This document shows positions 16,871 to 25,059 of a stretch of 33,528 nt of DNA, one piece after another. The first letter of the stretch is position 1, and each line of letters opens with the position of its first letter. A program made the position numbers and the translations under genes. Origin of the DNA: an uncultured Oscillospiraceae bacterium (GTDB lineage: Bacteria > Bacillota > Clostridia > Oscillospirales > Ruminococcaceae); the NCBI GenBank assembly GCA_949298535.1, contig CASFXA010000049.1:1-33528 (forward strand), read 5' to 3'. The notes below the pieces were generated by a model, which worked only from the letters and a program-made list of their open reading frames with translations, made no database searches and was not told where the DNA came from.

Positions 16871-17727
16871 TTACCACCAAAAGGATGCTGCGGGCAGCCA
16901 GCCTGGGGGGATATGCCGTCGGCGCTTTTAATGTGGAGAATGCAGAAATGCTCCGGGCGGTGCTGGAAGCGGCGGAGGAAATGGAGGCGCCTGTCATTAT
17001 TCAGACAACTCCCGGAACGCTTCGTTATCTGCCGCCGGAATATTTTGCGGGGATGCTCAGAACGGAGCATCCCAGTGTGCCGGTGGCCCTCCATTTGGAT
17101 CACGGTTCCAGTTTTGAGTTGGCCGCCAGATGTATGGAGGCGGGATATACCTCTGTGATGATTGACGGCTCCGCTTTGCCCTATGAGGAGAATATCAGCC
17201 TCACCTCCCGGGTGTGCGCCAGAGCCCAGGATTACGGAATCCCGGTGGAGGCGGAGCTGGGGAAAGTGGGCGGCAAAGAGGATGATTTGGACTGCGCGGA
17301 CGCCCAGTATACCGATCCTGACCAGGCGGCGGATTTTGTGCGCCGTACAGGCGTGGATTCCCTGGCTGTAGCCATTGGCACCGCCCATGGTTTTTACAAA
17401 ACGGAGCCGAAGCTGGATTTGGAGCGGATCAAAAGCATCAGGGAAAAAGTGGATGTTCCTTTGGTTATGCACGGCGCTTCCGGCGTCCCGGAGGAAAAGG
17501 TGCGTCAGGCGGTGAAAAACGGCATGACCAAGGTGAATTTTGCCACTGAACTGCGGGCCGCCTTTTCTCAGGGGGTAAAGGAGTATTTGACGGAGGACAG
17601 CGGCGTATATGACCCCAAAAAGTATCTGAGCAAAGGAGCCGAAAAAGTTCGGGAACTGGTGAAGGAAAAAATCCGTTTGTGCGGCTCCCAGGGAAAAGCG
17701 CCGGATTTTGTGGCCCGGGCGGAATAG
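16864..17727 (+). CDS. Class II ketose-bisphosphate aldolase (tagatose/fructose type)
   Basis: This 287-residue zinc-dependent class II aldolase is close to the GatY/KbaY group. It cleaves a ketose 1,6-bisphosphate to dihydroxyacetone phosphate and glyceraldehyde 3-phosphate. Catalytic D79 and zinc ligand H80 lie in HLDHGS. E131 follows in VEAELGKVGG, and zinc ligands H175 (GTAHG) and H203 (MHGASG) are present. The start overlaps the kinase stop by seven bases. The PfkB kinase that would make its substrate follows directly. Tagatose versus fructose bisphosphate cannot be told from sequence by eye. Confidence 0.93.
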   Translation: MLITTKRMLRAASLGGYAVGAFNVENAEMLRAVLEAAEEMEAPVIIQTTPGTLRYLPPEYFAGMLRTEHPSVPVALHLDHGSSFELAARCMEAGYTSVMIDGSALPYEENISLTSRVCARAQDYGIPVEAELGKVGGKEDDLDCADAQYTDPDQAADFVRRTGVDSLAVAIGTAHGFYKTEPKLDLERIKSIREKVDVPLVMHGASGVPEEKVRQAVKNGMTKVNFATELRAAFSQGVKEYLTEDSGVYDPKKYLSKGAEKVRELVKEKIRLCGSQGKAPDFVARAE

Positions 17728-17758
17728 GATCCGTCCATAAAGAGATGGGGGTGGGAGC

Positions 17759-18718
17759 ATGATCGGCGCGGTCAACCTCAATGCCGCCATTGACCAGCTG
17801 TATGTCGTGGAAAAACTCCGCACAGGGGGCGTCAACCGGATTCTGGAAAGCAGAGGAGCAGCAGGGGGAAAGGGCATGAACGTCGCCCGGGTGGCGAGTT
17901 TATGCGGGTACGCTGTGGCTGCTGCGGGATTTCGGGGCGGTGCTGCCGGCGCAGTGATTGAGGCGGAATTGGCAAGATTGGGGATCAAGGATTTTTACAC
18001 CGAAACAAAATCAGAATGTCGGCGATGTTTGAATATCAAGGATGCCGCGGATGGCAGCCAAACGGAATTTTTGGAACCAGGCCCACAGATTTCGCCGGAA
18101 GAATTGGAACGTTTTTGGAACGATTATGATCGCATGATGGTGGAATGTCAGGTTCTGACCCTCTCCGGAAGCGTCCCGGCAGGGGTGCCGCCGGACATCT
18201 ATTTTCAGCTGATTCAGAAAGCCAAAGAAGCGGGACGCGCCGTATTGCTGGATACCTCGGGTCATCTGCTGCGCCAGGGAATACAAGGGGGTCCCACGTT
18301 GGCGAAACCTAATTTGCAGGAGATGGCCCAGCTGCTGGGAGAACTTCCCTCACAACAACAACTGCCCCGAATGCTGGAGCAGCTTCGGAGCAGTTATGGA
18401 ATTCAAATCATGACGATGTCTCTGGGAGCCCAGGGCGTGTTGGCCACAGATGGCTCTCATCTGTTCTGGGGAGCGCCTCCCCAGGGGCTGCCGGTTGTCA
18501 ATACAGTGGGGTGCGGAGACAGCATGATGGCGGCTTTCGCCATCGCCATACAGGAACATTTTTCCCTGGAAGAAATGGTGCGGTATGGCGTGGCTGTCTC
18601 GGCAGCCAATGCCCTGACCCGGGAGACAGGCAGCTGTTCTCTGGAAACTGTGGGGAAACTTCTTCCCCAGGTCAGGGTGGAGGAAATAAAGGAAGGGAAT
18701 TTTCCGGTTCAGATTTGA
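17759..18718 (+). CDS. PfkB-family hexose-phosphate kinase (1-phosphofructokinase / tagatose-6-phosphate kinase type)
   Basis: This 319-residue PfkB kinase starts MIGAVNLNAAID, a variant of the MIxTVTLNPAID start of FruK/LacC enzymes. Further family marks are AAGGKGMNVARV, the anion-hole motif VGCGDSMMAAF with catalytic D254, and LSGSVPAGV. It would phosphorylate tagatose 6-phosphate or a fructose phosphate to the 1,6-bisphosphate for the aldolase just upstream. It is the last gene of the operon. Its 3' end overlaps the 3' end of the convergent GntR gene by ten bases, so transcription of one could interfere with the other. Confidence 0.9.
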   Translation: MIGAVNLNAAIDQLYVVEKLRTGGVNRILESRGAAGGKGMNVARVASLCGYAVAAAGFRGGAAGAVIEAELARLGIKDFYTETKSECRRCLNIKDAADGSQTEFLEPGPQISPEELERFWNDYDRMMVECQVLTLSGSVPAGVPPDIYFQLIQKAKEAGRAVLLDTSGHLLRQGIQGGPTLAKPNLQEMAQLLGELPSQQQLPRMLEQLRSSYGIQIMTMSLGAQGVLATDGSHLFWGAPPQGLPVVNTVGCGDSMMAAFAIAIQEHFSLEEMVRYGVAVSAANALTRETGSCSLETVGKLLPQVRVEEIKEGNFPVQI

Positions 18719-19434
18719 TGGAGTTCCACATGGTAGGTAATCCGGTCCCCCCGGACGATGGTGTCGCAGTATTCAATGATCCGCTGATCCACAAAGGTGA
18801 TGCGATCAATGTGCAGCCCTGGTTGGGTGCTTTTTCCCTGGAGGTATCTGGCGGCCTTTTTCCCCAAAAGGACAGCGGTAAACTGTTCCGTCGCCAGATT
18901 GGGAACCAGGCCGGAGTACTTGCCCAAAGAATTATAGAGCCCGATTTCTGCGATACTGGGCCCGTTGAGCTGAGGACAGAGAGAGCAGGGAATATACGAA
19001 AACTCATAGGCAAAGGGAACCGTTCCGACGCTGCGGATGCGCTCCATCTTAAAGACGGGTTCGCCTGCGGGAATCTGGAGGCGCTGGGCGATCTTATCCG
19101 GACAGGGGATGGCCTCAAAACTTAAAACAGTGCTTTGCCGTTTTTCGTCAGGATGATCGATATTATCGCTGAAGCTGTAGAAATAAGCCAGCTTTTGCTC
19201 GATTTTCGGCTGGGTGATAAAGGACCCCCGCCCTTGTTTCCGGTACAGATAGCCCTGACTGTTCAGCTTATCCATGGCCATACGCACTGTGATGCGGCTG
19301 ACTCCATATTGTTGGCATAATTCCGCTTCGGTAGGTAATTTGAAACCATCTGGCCATTTGCCGGAAGTGATGTTTTCCATCATCTTTTGATAGAGCTGAC
19401 TGTACAGTGGGATGCTGCTCTTTTCATCCAGCAT
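18709..19434 (-). CDS. GntR-family regulator with UTRA domain (HutC/FrlR type)
   Basis: This 241-residue repressor-type regulator has an N-terminal winged helix (about 5-75) with the family signature LPTEAELCQQYGVSRITVRMA. A C-terminal UTRA ligand-binding domain (about 95-235) follows and usually binds a sugar phosphate or amino acid derivative. It is divergent from the SIS gene and convergent with the PfkB gene. It is the best candidate to bind the shared TAACATTAT core at three promoters in this window. B. subtilis FrlR and NagR (YvoA) are relatives that control amino-sugar or fructosamine genes. Confidence 0.92.
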   Translation of the reverse strand: MLDEKSSIPLYSQLYQKMMENITSGKWPDGFKLPTEAELCQQYGVSRITVRMAMDKLNSQGYLYRKQGRGSFITQPKIEQKLAYFYSFSDNIDHPDEKRQSTVLSFEAIPCPDKIAQRLQIPAGEPVFKMERIRSVGTVPFAYEFSYIPCSLCPQLNGPSIAEIGLYNSLGKYSGLVPNLATEQFTAVLLGKKAARYLQGKSTQPGLHIDRITFVDQRIIEYCDTIVRGDRITYHVELHQI

Positions 19435-19532
19435 GATTCTTCGTCCTTTCTGTTTTCAAATGTGTCTGATCCATGGTGCAATCTTTTGGACTCAATAGCA
19501 ATGATGGATAAGAAATCAAGGAGGTATGTGTA

Positions 19533-20570
19533 ATGTTTGAATCGCTGACACAGCAGGAAATTTTTTCACAGCCGGAATCGCTCAAAAAAACGTTGGAATA
19601 TTTGTTGGCAAACCGGAACACCGTAGCGGATTTCTTTCATCGTTACGAAGGCCGAAAGATGATCTTTATGGGTTGTGGTTCCAGCGCGATGCTGGCGAAG
19701 AGCGCCAGAGCAATTTTCGGAAAGGGTTCTTCTCCCTCATATGCCCTTACCGGAGGGGAATATTTGATTGCGCCGGAGCGATATGCCTATCTGTTTGAAG
19801 ACAGTGTGGTGATTCTTTTATCCCGTTCCGGCATGACCAGCGAAATTCTTCGGGCGGTAGGACTGATTCGAGAGACCAGCAATGCGGTCTTTCTCTCTGT
19901 AACCATGAAGGAAAATAATGATCTTTTGCAGCTGTGCCAGCTGAATTTATTGATGCCCTGGGCATATGACCGCAGCGTTTGCCAGACCAGAACGGTCAGC
20001 AATCTGTATTTGACCCTGTTGATGCTCCAGGCGTTCCGCGCCTCGGATGCCCTTTTGGAGGAGGCGGCCACACAAGCGGTATTGGATTGTCAGCGGTTCC
20101 TTACGGATAACAGCAAGGCGCTGGAGAAAATGGGGGCAAGAGACTTTAACCGCGCCATTGTCCTTTCCGATGGAATATTGGGAGGGATTGGAGAGGAGGC
20201 GGCCCTGGCCTTTACCGAGATTTCCATGCTGCCGGGAGCCCATTTTGGCGTTCTGGATTATCGTCACGGCCCTATTGTGCTGCACAATGCCGCCACTTTG
20301 ACGCTGGTGCTGGTCAGACCTTCTGAAAATCAATATCAGCAGGATCTGTTGGAGGATCTGCGCGGCACAGGCTGTATTCTTGTAACAGTGGGAGCCGGCG
20401 CGACGGGAACCGATTTGGACCTCAAGCTGGAGAACACACCGGAGGACAGCGCCTGGGGCCTGTACCTGATTTGGACCGCGCAGATGCTGTCCCTGTCCAA
20501 AGCTCTGGCCGATGGAAAAAATCCGGATCAGCCGAAAGGCTTGGAGGCTTATATCACCTTGAAGCAATAG
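19533..20570 (+). CDS. SIS-domain sugar-phosphate isomerase/deaminase/deglycase (AgaS/FrlB-like)
   Basis: This 345-residue protein has two SIS domains. The first has a phosphosugar-binding loop IFMGCGSSAMLAKSA and LLSRSGMTSEILRA. The second has DYRHGP with the conserved catalytic-type histidine and a C-terminal NPDQPKGLEAYITL. This layout is shared by AgaS (galactosamine-6-phosphate deaminase/isomerase), FrlB and FraB (fructosamine-6-phosphate deglycases) and the isomerase half of GlmS. The glutamine amidotransferase domain is absent, so it is catabolic. Position next to a GntR gene recalls frl loci. Kinase, PfkB and aldolase nearby recall aga loci. The exact reaction is open. Confidence 0.87.
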   Translation: MFESLTQQEIFSQPESLKKTLEYLLANRNTVADFFHRYEGRKMIFMGCGSSAMLAKSARAIFGKGSSPSYALTGGEYLIAPERYAYLFEDSVVILLSRSGMTSEILRAVGLIRETSNAVFLSVTMKENNDLLQLCQLNLLMPWAYDRSVCQTRTVSNLYLTLLMLQAFRASDALLEEAATQAVLDCQRFLTDNSKALEKMGARDFNRAIVLSDGILGGIGEEAALAFTEISMLPGAHFGVLDYRHGPIVLHNAATLTLVLVRPSENQYQQDLLEDLRGTGCILVTVGAGATGTDLDLKLENTPEDSAWGLYLIWTAQMLSLSKALADGKNPDQPKGLEAYITLKQ

Positions 20571-20649
20571 GAAAATGCTGAATAATTCAAGACGGGGACG
20601 GACCATCTCTTTTACCAGTTTATCACAATCCCGGCGGCAGGCGCAAGGC

Positions 20650-21615
20650 TCAAAGATGAAAAGATAGCTCAATTTCCCCCACAGCATTCCCCAAATCATT
20701 GACAATCGTGGAGGGCATGAGAGCTTTCAGCTGCTCCATGAGCGCCGGATTGTGATACCCCAATTGCTCCAGGATTCCCCGGATTAAAATGGGCAGATGT
20801 CCGTCGTCTCCATCGTCAATTTTCAGCGCGACAGCCAGCCCCTCTTTTCTCATCCCGATACAATAAACGCCGAATTTTCCGCTTTTGGCAATGAGGTTTG
20901 GATCTGTGTTCAGGATGGTATCCACAGTGCCTTCCCCACGGATCATTTGAGGATGATGGGAAATGGCCTGTCCCAGTCTCTGTGCAGCAGCGGATAAAGA
21001 GGGGTCGCCAATCAGTTCCGGATGGGAAAAACGGAGGAAGGAAAGGGCCATGGACCGCAAAGAAACGGCGAACACTGGCACACCGCATCCATCTGTGCCC
21101 AAAGAAATTTGATCTGCCGGAGTGTCCGAAAGCAGAGAAATGGTCCGCAATACCTCTTGCTGAGCGGCACAGTCGGGACGCCAGTAATCTTTGTGATCGC
21201 CGGAGAGTTCCCGGGCCAGAAGCATCAGAGACAGATGTTTGCCGGAACAGGTATGGGCGCCTTTTCGATGGATTCCGGCTCTCCCTGTGTCAGGATTCAG
21301 AATCAGATCTTCTTCTGAGAAGCCGGCCTTCTCCAGGATGGCGTCCACTGCCTGTAAATGGACCGGATCTCCCAGATGGGAGGCTGCGAACAAAGCAACC
21401 TGTTTTTCTGACAGATCATAACGACGGTCCAATTGCCGGGACAATGTAGGCAGGGCCTGCAGGGGTTTGGATGCCGAGCGATAGAAGGAGATCCGGTGGG
21501 GATCTCCCGCTCTGGCCTTGATCCGTCCGGAGAGATCCACAACGGCAATGCTGCCGGTATGGCGGTTTTCTTCCAATCCTCCCCGGGTTTCCACATAAAG
21601 AATCTGGTGTTCCAT
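20650..21615 (-). CDS. Asparaginase of the Rhizobium etli type (class 3)
   Basis: This 321-residue protein belongs to the asparaginase II family of the Rhizobium etli type, unrelated to E. coli AnsA/AnsB. It hydrolyses L-asparagine to aspartate and ammonia in the cytoplasm. Family active-site pieces are in place: an S47-x-x-K50 pair in RSASKPLQALP, S79 in FAASHLGDPVH, C123 and K126 in HTCSGKHL, C177 in GTDGCG, and a lysine in KSGKFGVYC. The ATG at 21615 is preferred over 21621 because GGGAGG directly abuts the upstream one but sits six bases before the downstream one. It is divergent from the second importer operon, sharing an intergenic region with repeated operator cores. Confidence 0.88.
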   Translation of the reverse strand: MEHQILYVETRGGLEENRHTGSIAVVDLSGRIKARAGDPHRISFYRSASKPLQALPTLSRQLDRRYDLSEKQVALFAASHLGDPVHLQAVDAILEKAGFSEEDLILNPDTGRAGIHRKGAHTCSGKHLSLMLLARELSGDHKDYWRPDCAAQQEVLRTISLLSDTPADQISLGTDGCGVPVFAVSLRSMALSFLRFSHPELIGDPSLSAAAQRLGQAISHHPQMIRGEGTVDTILNTDPNLIAKSGKFGVYCIGMRKEGLAVALKIDDGDDGHLPILIRGILEQLGYHNPALMEQLKALMPSTIVNDLGNAVGEIELSFHL

Positions 21616-21649
21616 TTCCATCCTCCCAGTTTTGACGTTTGATTTGTTC

Positions 21650-21658
21650 TAACATTAT
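21650..21658. promoter_or_regulatory. Candidate operator core before the asparaginase gene
   Basis: TAACATTAT stands 35 bases upstream of the asparaginase start codon. It matches the nine-base core of the inverted repeat at 21722-21754 exactly. Minus-strand -10-like sequences (TATGAT, GATAAT) overlap it. Confidence 0.5.
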
Positions 21659-21721
21659 CATATCATATCTGGGCGAAAAGGAAAGGGAGGTTTTCACCAA
21701 GAGCTGAAAGAAAAATTCATC

Positions 21722-21762
21722 ATAACATTATATTGACATAGATTATAATGTTATTATATAAT
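21722..21762 (+). promoter_or_regulatory. Promoter wrapped by a perfect 11-bp inverted repeat
   Basis: ATAACATTATA (21722-21732) and TATAATGTTAT (21744-21754) are perfect reverse complements with an 11-base gap. Between them sits TTGACA (21733-21738), with TATAAT at 21757-21762 giving 18-base spacing. The repeat centres are two helical turns apart, as expected for a dimeric repressor that blocks the -35 box. The binding-protein gene follows 72 bases downstream. Confidence 0.78.
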
Positions 21763-21834
21763 TATGATGCACATAGCCTTGTTTTTTTATGTGTAACAGA
21801 CAGATTTCAGAGACGAAAAAGGAGGAAGAAAATA

Positions 21835-23190
21835 ATGTTAAGGCGAATGTTATCCTGTATTTTGACGGTACTTTTGGTAATTTCCCTGGCGGCCTGCTCT
21901 TCCCAAAGCGGCGCGTCTTCCACCGCTGAAAGCTCCCCGGGCAGTTCCGGCGCGGCGGTTGAGGAGGTAACGCTGACGTTCCTCAATGTCTTCCCGATGG
22001 ATGAAACAAATCCCCATTTTGAAAAATACATCGATCTGTTTGAGGCGGAGCATCCAGGGGTGACGGTGGAGTACACCACTGTGCCATGGGACGAGGCGTT
22101 CAAGAAGGTGGTGGCCATGTCCACTTCCAACACCCTTCCGGATGTGCTGACAGGAGATGTCAGCTATCTGCTGGCGCTGGCTCCCGACGATAAGATTCTG
22201 GATCTGACCGACACCTGGAAAGCCACAGGATATTATGACGATCTGTGTACAGCAGGCGTACAATCCTCCGATCTGTTCACCTATGATGGAAAAGTATATG
22301 CCATTCCAGACGGCTATGGCGCCCAGGGCATCTATGTCAATGTCCCCATGCTGGAAAAGGCGGGCTATGACATTGAAGAACTGCGGGAGAACTGGACCTG
22401 GGACAAATACATCGAGGTCATCAAAGCCACCAATGATCCGGCCAACAACGTCTACGGCATGGCCTTCCGGGGCGGTCAGAACGGCTTTATGAGATTTTAT
22501 GAATACCTCTGCAACAAGATTGGTTCTGACAGTATGTTCCCCGACGGCACCAACAAGTCCATTCTGGAGCACCCCGACGCGCTGAAACATTTCCAGGATT
22601 TCTATGGGCTGTATGTGGACGGTTATGCGCCCAAGGATTCCATCAACTGGGCCTTTAAAGAGATGGTGGAGGGATTTGTCAGCGGGCAGACTGCTACCCT
22701 GAACAATTCCGCGGAAGTTACCCTCACCTGCTCCCAGAGGATGGAGGACGACGACTGGACCGTGTTGCCCTTCCCGAAAAATGCAGACGGCAGCAAGACC
22801 CTGATGGTGTGGGGACATTCCGCCGGTATGATGGTCTCCGCCAATTCGGAGCATCCGGATCTGGCCAAGGAACTGGTGATGTATCTGTCCTCCCCCGAGG
22901 TCAATTCGGATTACTGCAAAGCCTTGGTGGCTCTGCCCATCTATAATCAGTCCCTGAGCGATCCTTTCTTCCAGGAAGGATACCTGAAGGGCTTTGCCGA
23001 CACGCTGATGGATCCCAATCTCCAGTATCTGACCCAGCCCACAGAGCTGACCCAGTGGGGTTACTTCATTTCTGAATATGCCACAGGCGAGTGCCAGAAG
23101 TATATGTCTGGCTCCCAGACCGCGGAGCAAACGCTGTCCAATATGGCTGCATGGCTCAGCGCGGAGTATGATAAGGATATCGGACAATAA
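21835..23190 (+). CDS. Sugar ABC transporter substrate-binding lipoprotein (second system)
   Basis: This 451-residue extracellular binding protein is of the CUT1 type. The signal peptide ends in a good lipobox, SLAAC, with C21 lipidated, followed by a Ser-rich linker. The mature domain has LFEAEHPGVTVEYTTVPWDEAFKKV near the start and many Trp and Tyr residues for sugar stacking. The ATG at 21835 is chosen because AAGGAGG precedes it and the signal peptide starts there. The longer upstream frame would overlap the promoter leader. It heads an operon with two permeases, a ribokinase-like kinase and an SIS isomerase. It is not an obvious duplicate of the first binding protein. Confidence 0.93.
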   Translation: MLRRMLSCILTVLLVISLAACSSQSGASSTAESSPGSSGAAVEEVTLTFLNVFPMDETNPHFEKYIDLFEAEHPGVTVEYTTVPWDEAFKKVVAMSTSNTLPDVLTGDVSYLLALAPDDKILDLTDTWKATGYYDDLCTAGVQSSDLFTYDGKVYAIPDGYGAQGIYVNVPMLEKAGYDIEELRENWTWDKYIEVIKATNDPANNVYGMAFRGGQNGFMRFYEYLCNKIGSDSMFPDGTNKSILEHPDALKHFQDFYGLYVDGYAPKDSINWAFKEMVEGFVSGQTATLNNSAEVTLTCSQRMEDDDWTVLPFPKNADGSKTLMVWGHSAGMMVSANSEHPDLAKELVMYLSSPEVNSDYCKALVALPIYNQSLSDPFFQEGYLKGFADTLMDPNLQYLTQPTELTQWGYFISEYATGECQKYMSGSQTAEQTLSNMAAWLSAEYDKDIGQ

Positions 23191-23205
23191 GCAACGGAAA
23201 TGATG

Positions 23206-23242
23206 GGCGCCGGCGGTCAGCGAGAAAGAAACCGCCGGCGCC
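23206..23242 (+). other. GC-rich hairpin between binding-protein and permease genes
   Basis: A perfect 12-bp stem, GGCGCCGGCGGT (23206-23217) with ACCGCCGGCGCC (23231-23242), encloses a 13-base loop. No T-run follows, so it is more likely a 3' mRNA-stabilising hairpin for the binding-protein message than a classical terminator. Confidence 0.7.
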
Positions 23243-23284
23243 TGTGTCATTAAAACCAGAGGCTGGAAACAGGGGTGAAACGGT

Positions 23285-24190
23285 ATGAAGAAAATCAAAA
23301 AGGCGAAAAGATGGGACCGGAAGTGGGAACCGTATCTCCTGCTGTCTCCCGCGCTGCTTATTGTGCTGGTGGTCATGGGATACCCGCTGCTATACAGTGT
23401 CCGTTTGTCCTTCCTCAATTACAATCTGATGCGGCCCAAGGATATTTATTTTACCGGTTTTTCCAACTATATCCGGATTTTTCAGGATCCCGAAATCCCC
23501 AAGGTGATGTGGAATTCTGTCAAATGGGTGGTCATTGTGGTGGCGGCGCAGTTCCTGCTGGGGTTAATGCTGGCACTGCTGCTCAACAGTAAATTCCGCT
23601 TGAAGGGCCTCTATCAGTCTGTTGTCTTTCTGCCCTGGGCGGTGTCCAGTTATTTGATTGGTCTGATATTTAAATTTATTTTCAATGAGCGCAATGGTTT
23701 GTTTAATTTTGTTCTGCAAAAATTGGGCTTCATTGACGGGCCGATCTCATGGCTGGGGGATACCGGACGGTCCATGATCGGACCCATGATTGGTATGATT
23801 TGGTATGGCATCCCCTTCTTTGGCATTATGATTTTGGCGGCGCTGCAATCCATTTCCACCGATGTGATTGAGTCCGCCCGGATCGATGGGGCGAGCGCTA
23901 CGGGAATCTTTTTCCGCATCATGCTGCCATATATCAAACCCACTATCCTGACCACATTGCTTTTGCGGGTGATTTGGGTGTTCAATTCCTCCGATATGCT
24001 TTATGTCATGACTGACGGCGGCCCGGCCTACTCCAGCTCCACATTGCCGCTGTATGTGTTCAATCAGGCTTTCGCCAGCCTTGACTTTGGCTACGGATCC
24101 GCGGTGGGCATTTTCATCATGCTGCTGCTGACGATTTATGCCCTGATCTACCTGAAAGTGACCAAATACCATGAGGCAGGTGATTTCTGA
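23285..24190 (+). CDS. Sugar ABC transporter permease (MalF/UgpA type, second system)
   Basis: This 301-residue membrane permease has about six membrane segments, beginning YLLLSPALLIVLVVMGYPLL after a positively charged start (KKIKKAKRWDRKW). The EAA loop reads ESARIDGASATGIFFRIMLP near residue 200. Its stop shares one base with the next start (TGATG), as in the first importer. It should pair with the following gene product and with an ATPase supplied from elsewhere. Confidence 0.93.
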   Translation: MKKIKKAKRWDRKWEPYLLLSPALLIVLVVMGYPLLYSVRLSFLNYNLMRPKDIYFTGFSNYIRIFQDPEIPKVMWNSVKWVVIVVAAQFLLGLMLALLLNSKFRLKGLYQSVVFLPWAVSSYLIGLIFKFIFNERNGLFNFVLQKLGFIDGPISWLGDTGRSMIGPMIGMIWYGIPFFGIMILAALQSISTDVIESARIDGASATGIFFRIMLPYIKPTILTTLLLRVIWVFNSSDMLYVMTDGGPAYSSSTLPLYVFNQAFASLDFGYGSAVGIFIMLLLTIYALIYLKVTKYHEAGDF

Positions 24191-25032
24191 TGAAGGTCAG
24201 GCAGATACGGATACTGAAACGGATCGGCTTATGGATTTTGCTGCTCATCTTTTTGGTCTGGACAATTTTTCCGCTGTTTTGGCTGGTATCCACGTCCTTC
24301 AAAGGGGATAAAGAGATCCTTTCCAACAATGAGCTTCATTTTCTTCCCCAGCAGGCGACCCTGCAGCATTATCAAAATGCTTTTGGAAAAACCCATTTTG
24401 GCACTTATATCAGCAACAGCGTTAAAGTGACCTTGATTAGCTCCACCTTCGTTTTGGCGGCGGCCATTATGGGGGGCTACGCGTTGGCGCGCTATCAGTT
24501 CAAAGGAAAAAAGACCATCATGATCGTCATGCTTGCCTCTCAGATGGTGCCGCTGATTACGGCTATCATCCCCATGTTTGTGCTGTATTCCAAACTGCAG
24601 TTAATTGACACCCTGGCGTCGTTGATTATCACTTACACTGCCACCAACATCCCTTTTTGCATGATTACCATGTCCTCTTTTTTCACACGGATTCCGGTAT
24701 CGCTGGAGGAAGCGGCCCAGATTGACGGCTGCAACCGGTTTCAGAGTGTGGTGCGTGTTGTGCTGCCGGTGATGCTGCCCAGCATTGTGGCTGTTTTCGT
24801 CTTTGCCTTCACAGGCTGCTGGAACGAGCTGTTTTATTCCATCATGATGATCAACTCGGAAAAATTGAGAACCATTCCGGCGGGCCTGATGAACTTTGTC
24901 CAAAAATACGATATTGACTGGGGGCAGATGTCGGCGGCAGCTTCGGTGACGCTCATCCCCGTTGTGGTGCTGTTTTTCGCGGTACAGAAATATATTGTGG
25001 CCGGTCTTACCGCTGGCAGCGTCAAGGAATAG
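24190..25032 (+). CDS. Sugar ABC transporter permease (MalG/UgpE type, second system)
   Basis: This 280-residue permease subunit starts with a basic stretch and a membrane segment LWILLLIFLVWTIFPLFWL. The EAA loop reads EAAQIDGCNRFQSVVRVVLP. The C-terminus LTAGSVKE is typical of the MalG group. It is translationally coupled to the preceding permease and followed after 27 bases by the kinase gene, so import and phosphorylation are made together. Confidence 0.93.
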   Translation: MKVRQIRILKRIGLWILLLIFLVWTIFPLFWLVSTSFKGDKEILSNNELHFLPQQATLQHYQNAFGKTHFGTYISNSVKVTLISSTFVLAAAIMGGYALARYQFKGKKTIMIVMLASQMVPLITAIIPMFVLYSKLQLIDTLASLIITYTATNIPFCMITMSSFFTRIPVSLEEAAQIDGCNRFQSVVRVVLPVMLPSIVAVFVFAFTGCWNELFYSIMMINSEKLRTIPAGLMNFVQKYDIDWGQMSAAASVTLIPVVVLFFAVQKYIVAGLTAGSVKE

Positions 25033-25059
25033 GGACAGGTTGCTGAAAGGAGAAATGAT

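Noticed and set aside
19486..19514. TTGGAC-N17-TAAGAA as a promoter for the SIS gene
   Set aside because: It would start transcription inside the ribosome site of the gene, so it is unlikely to work.
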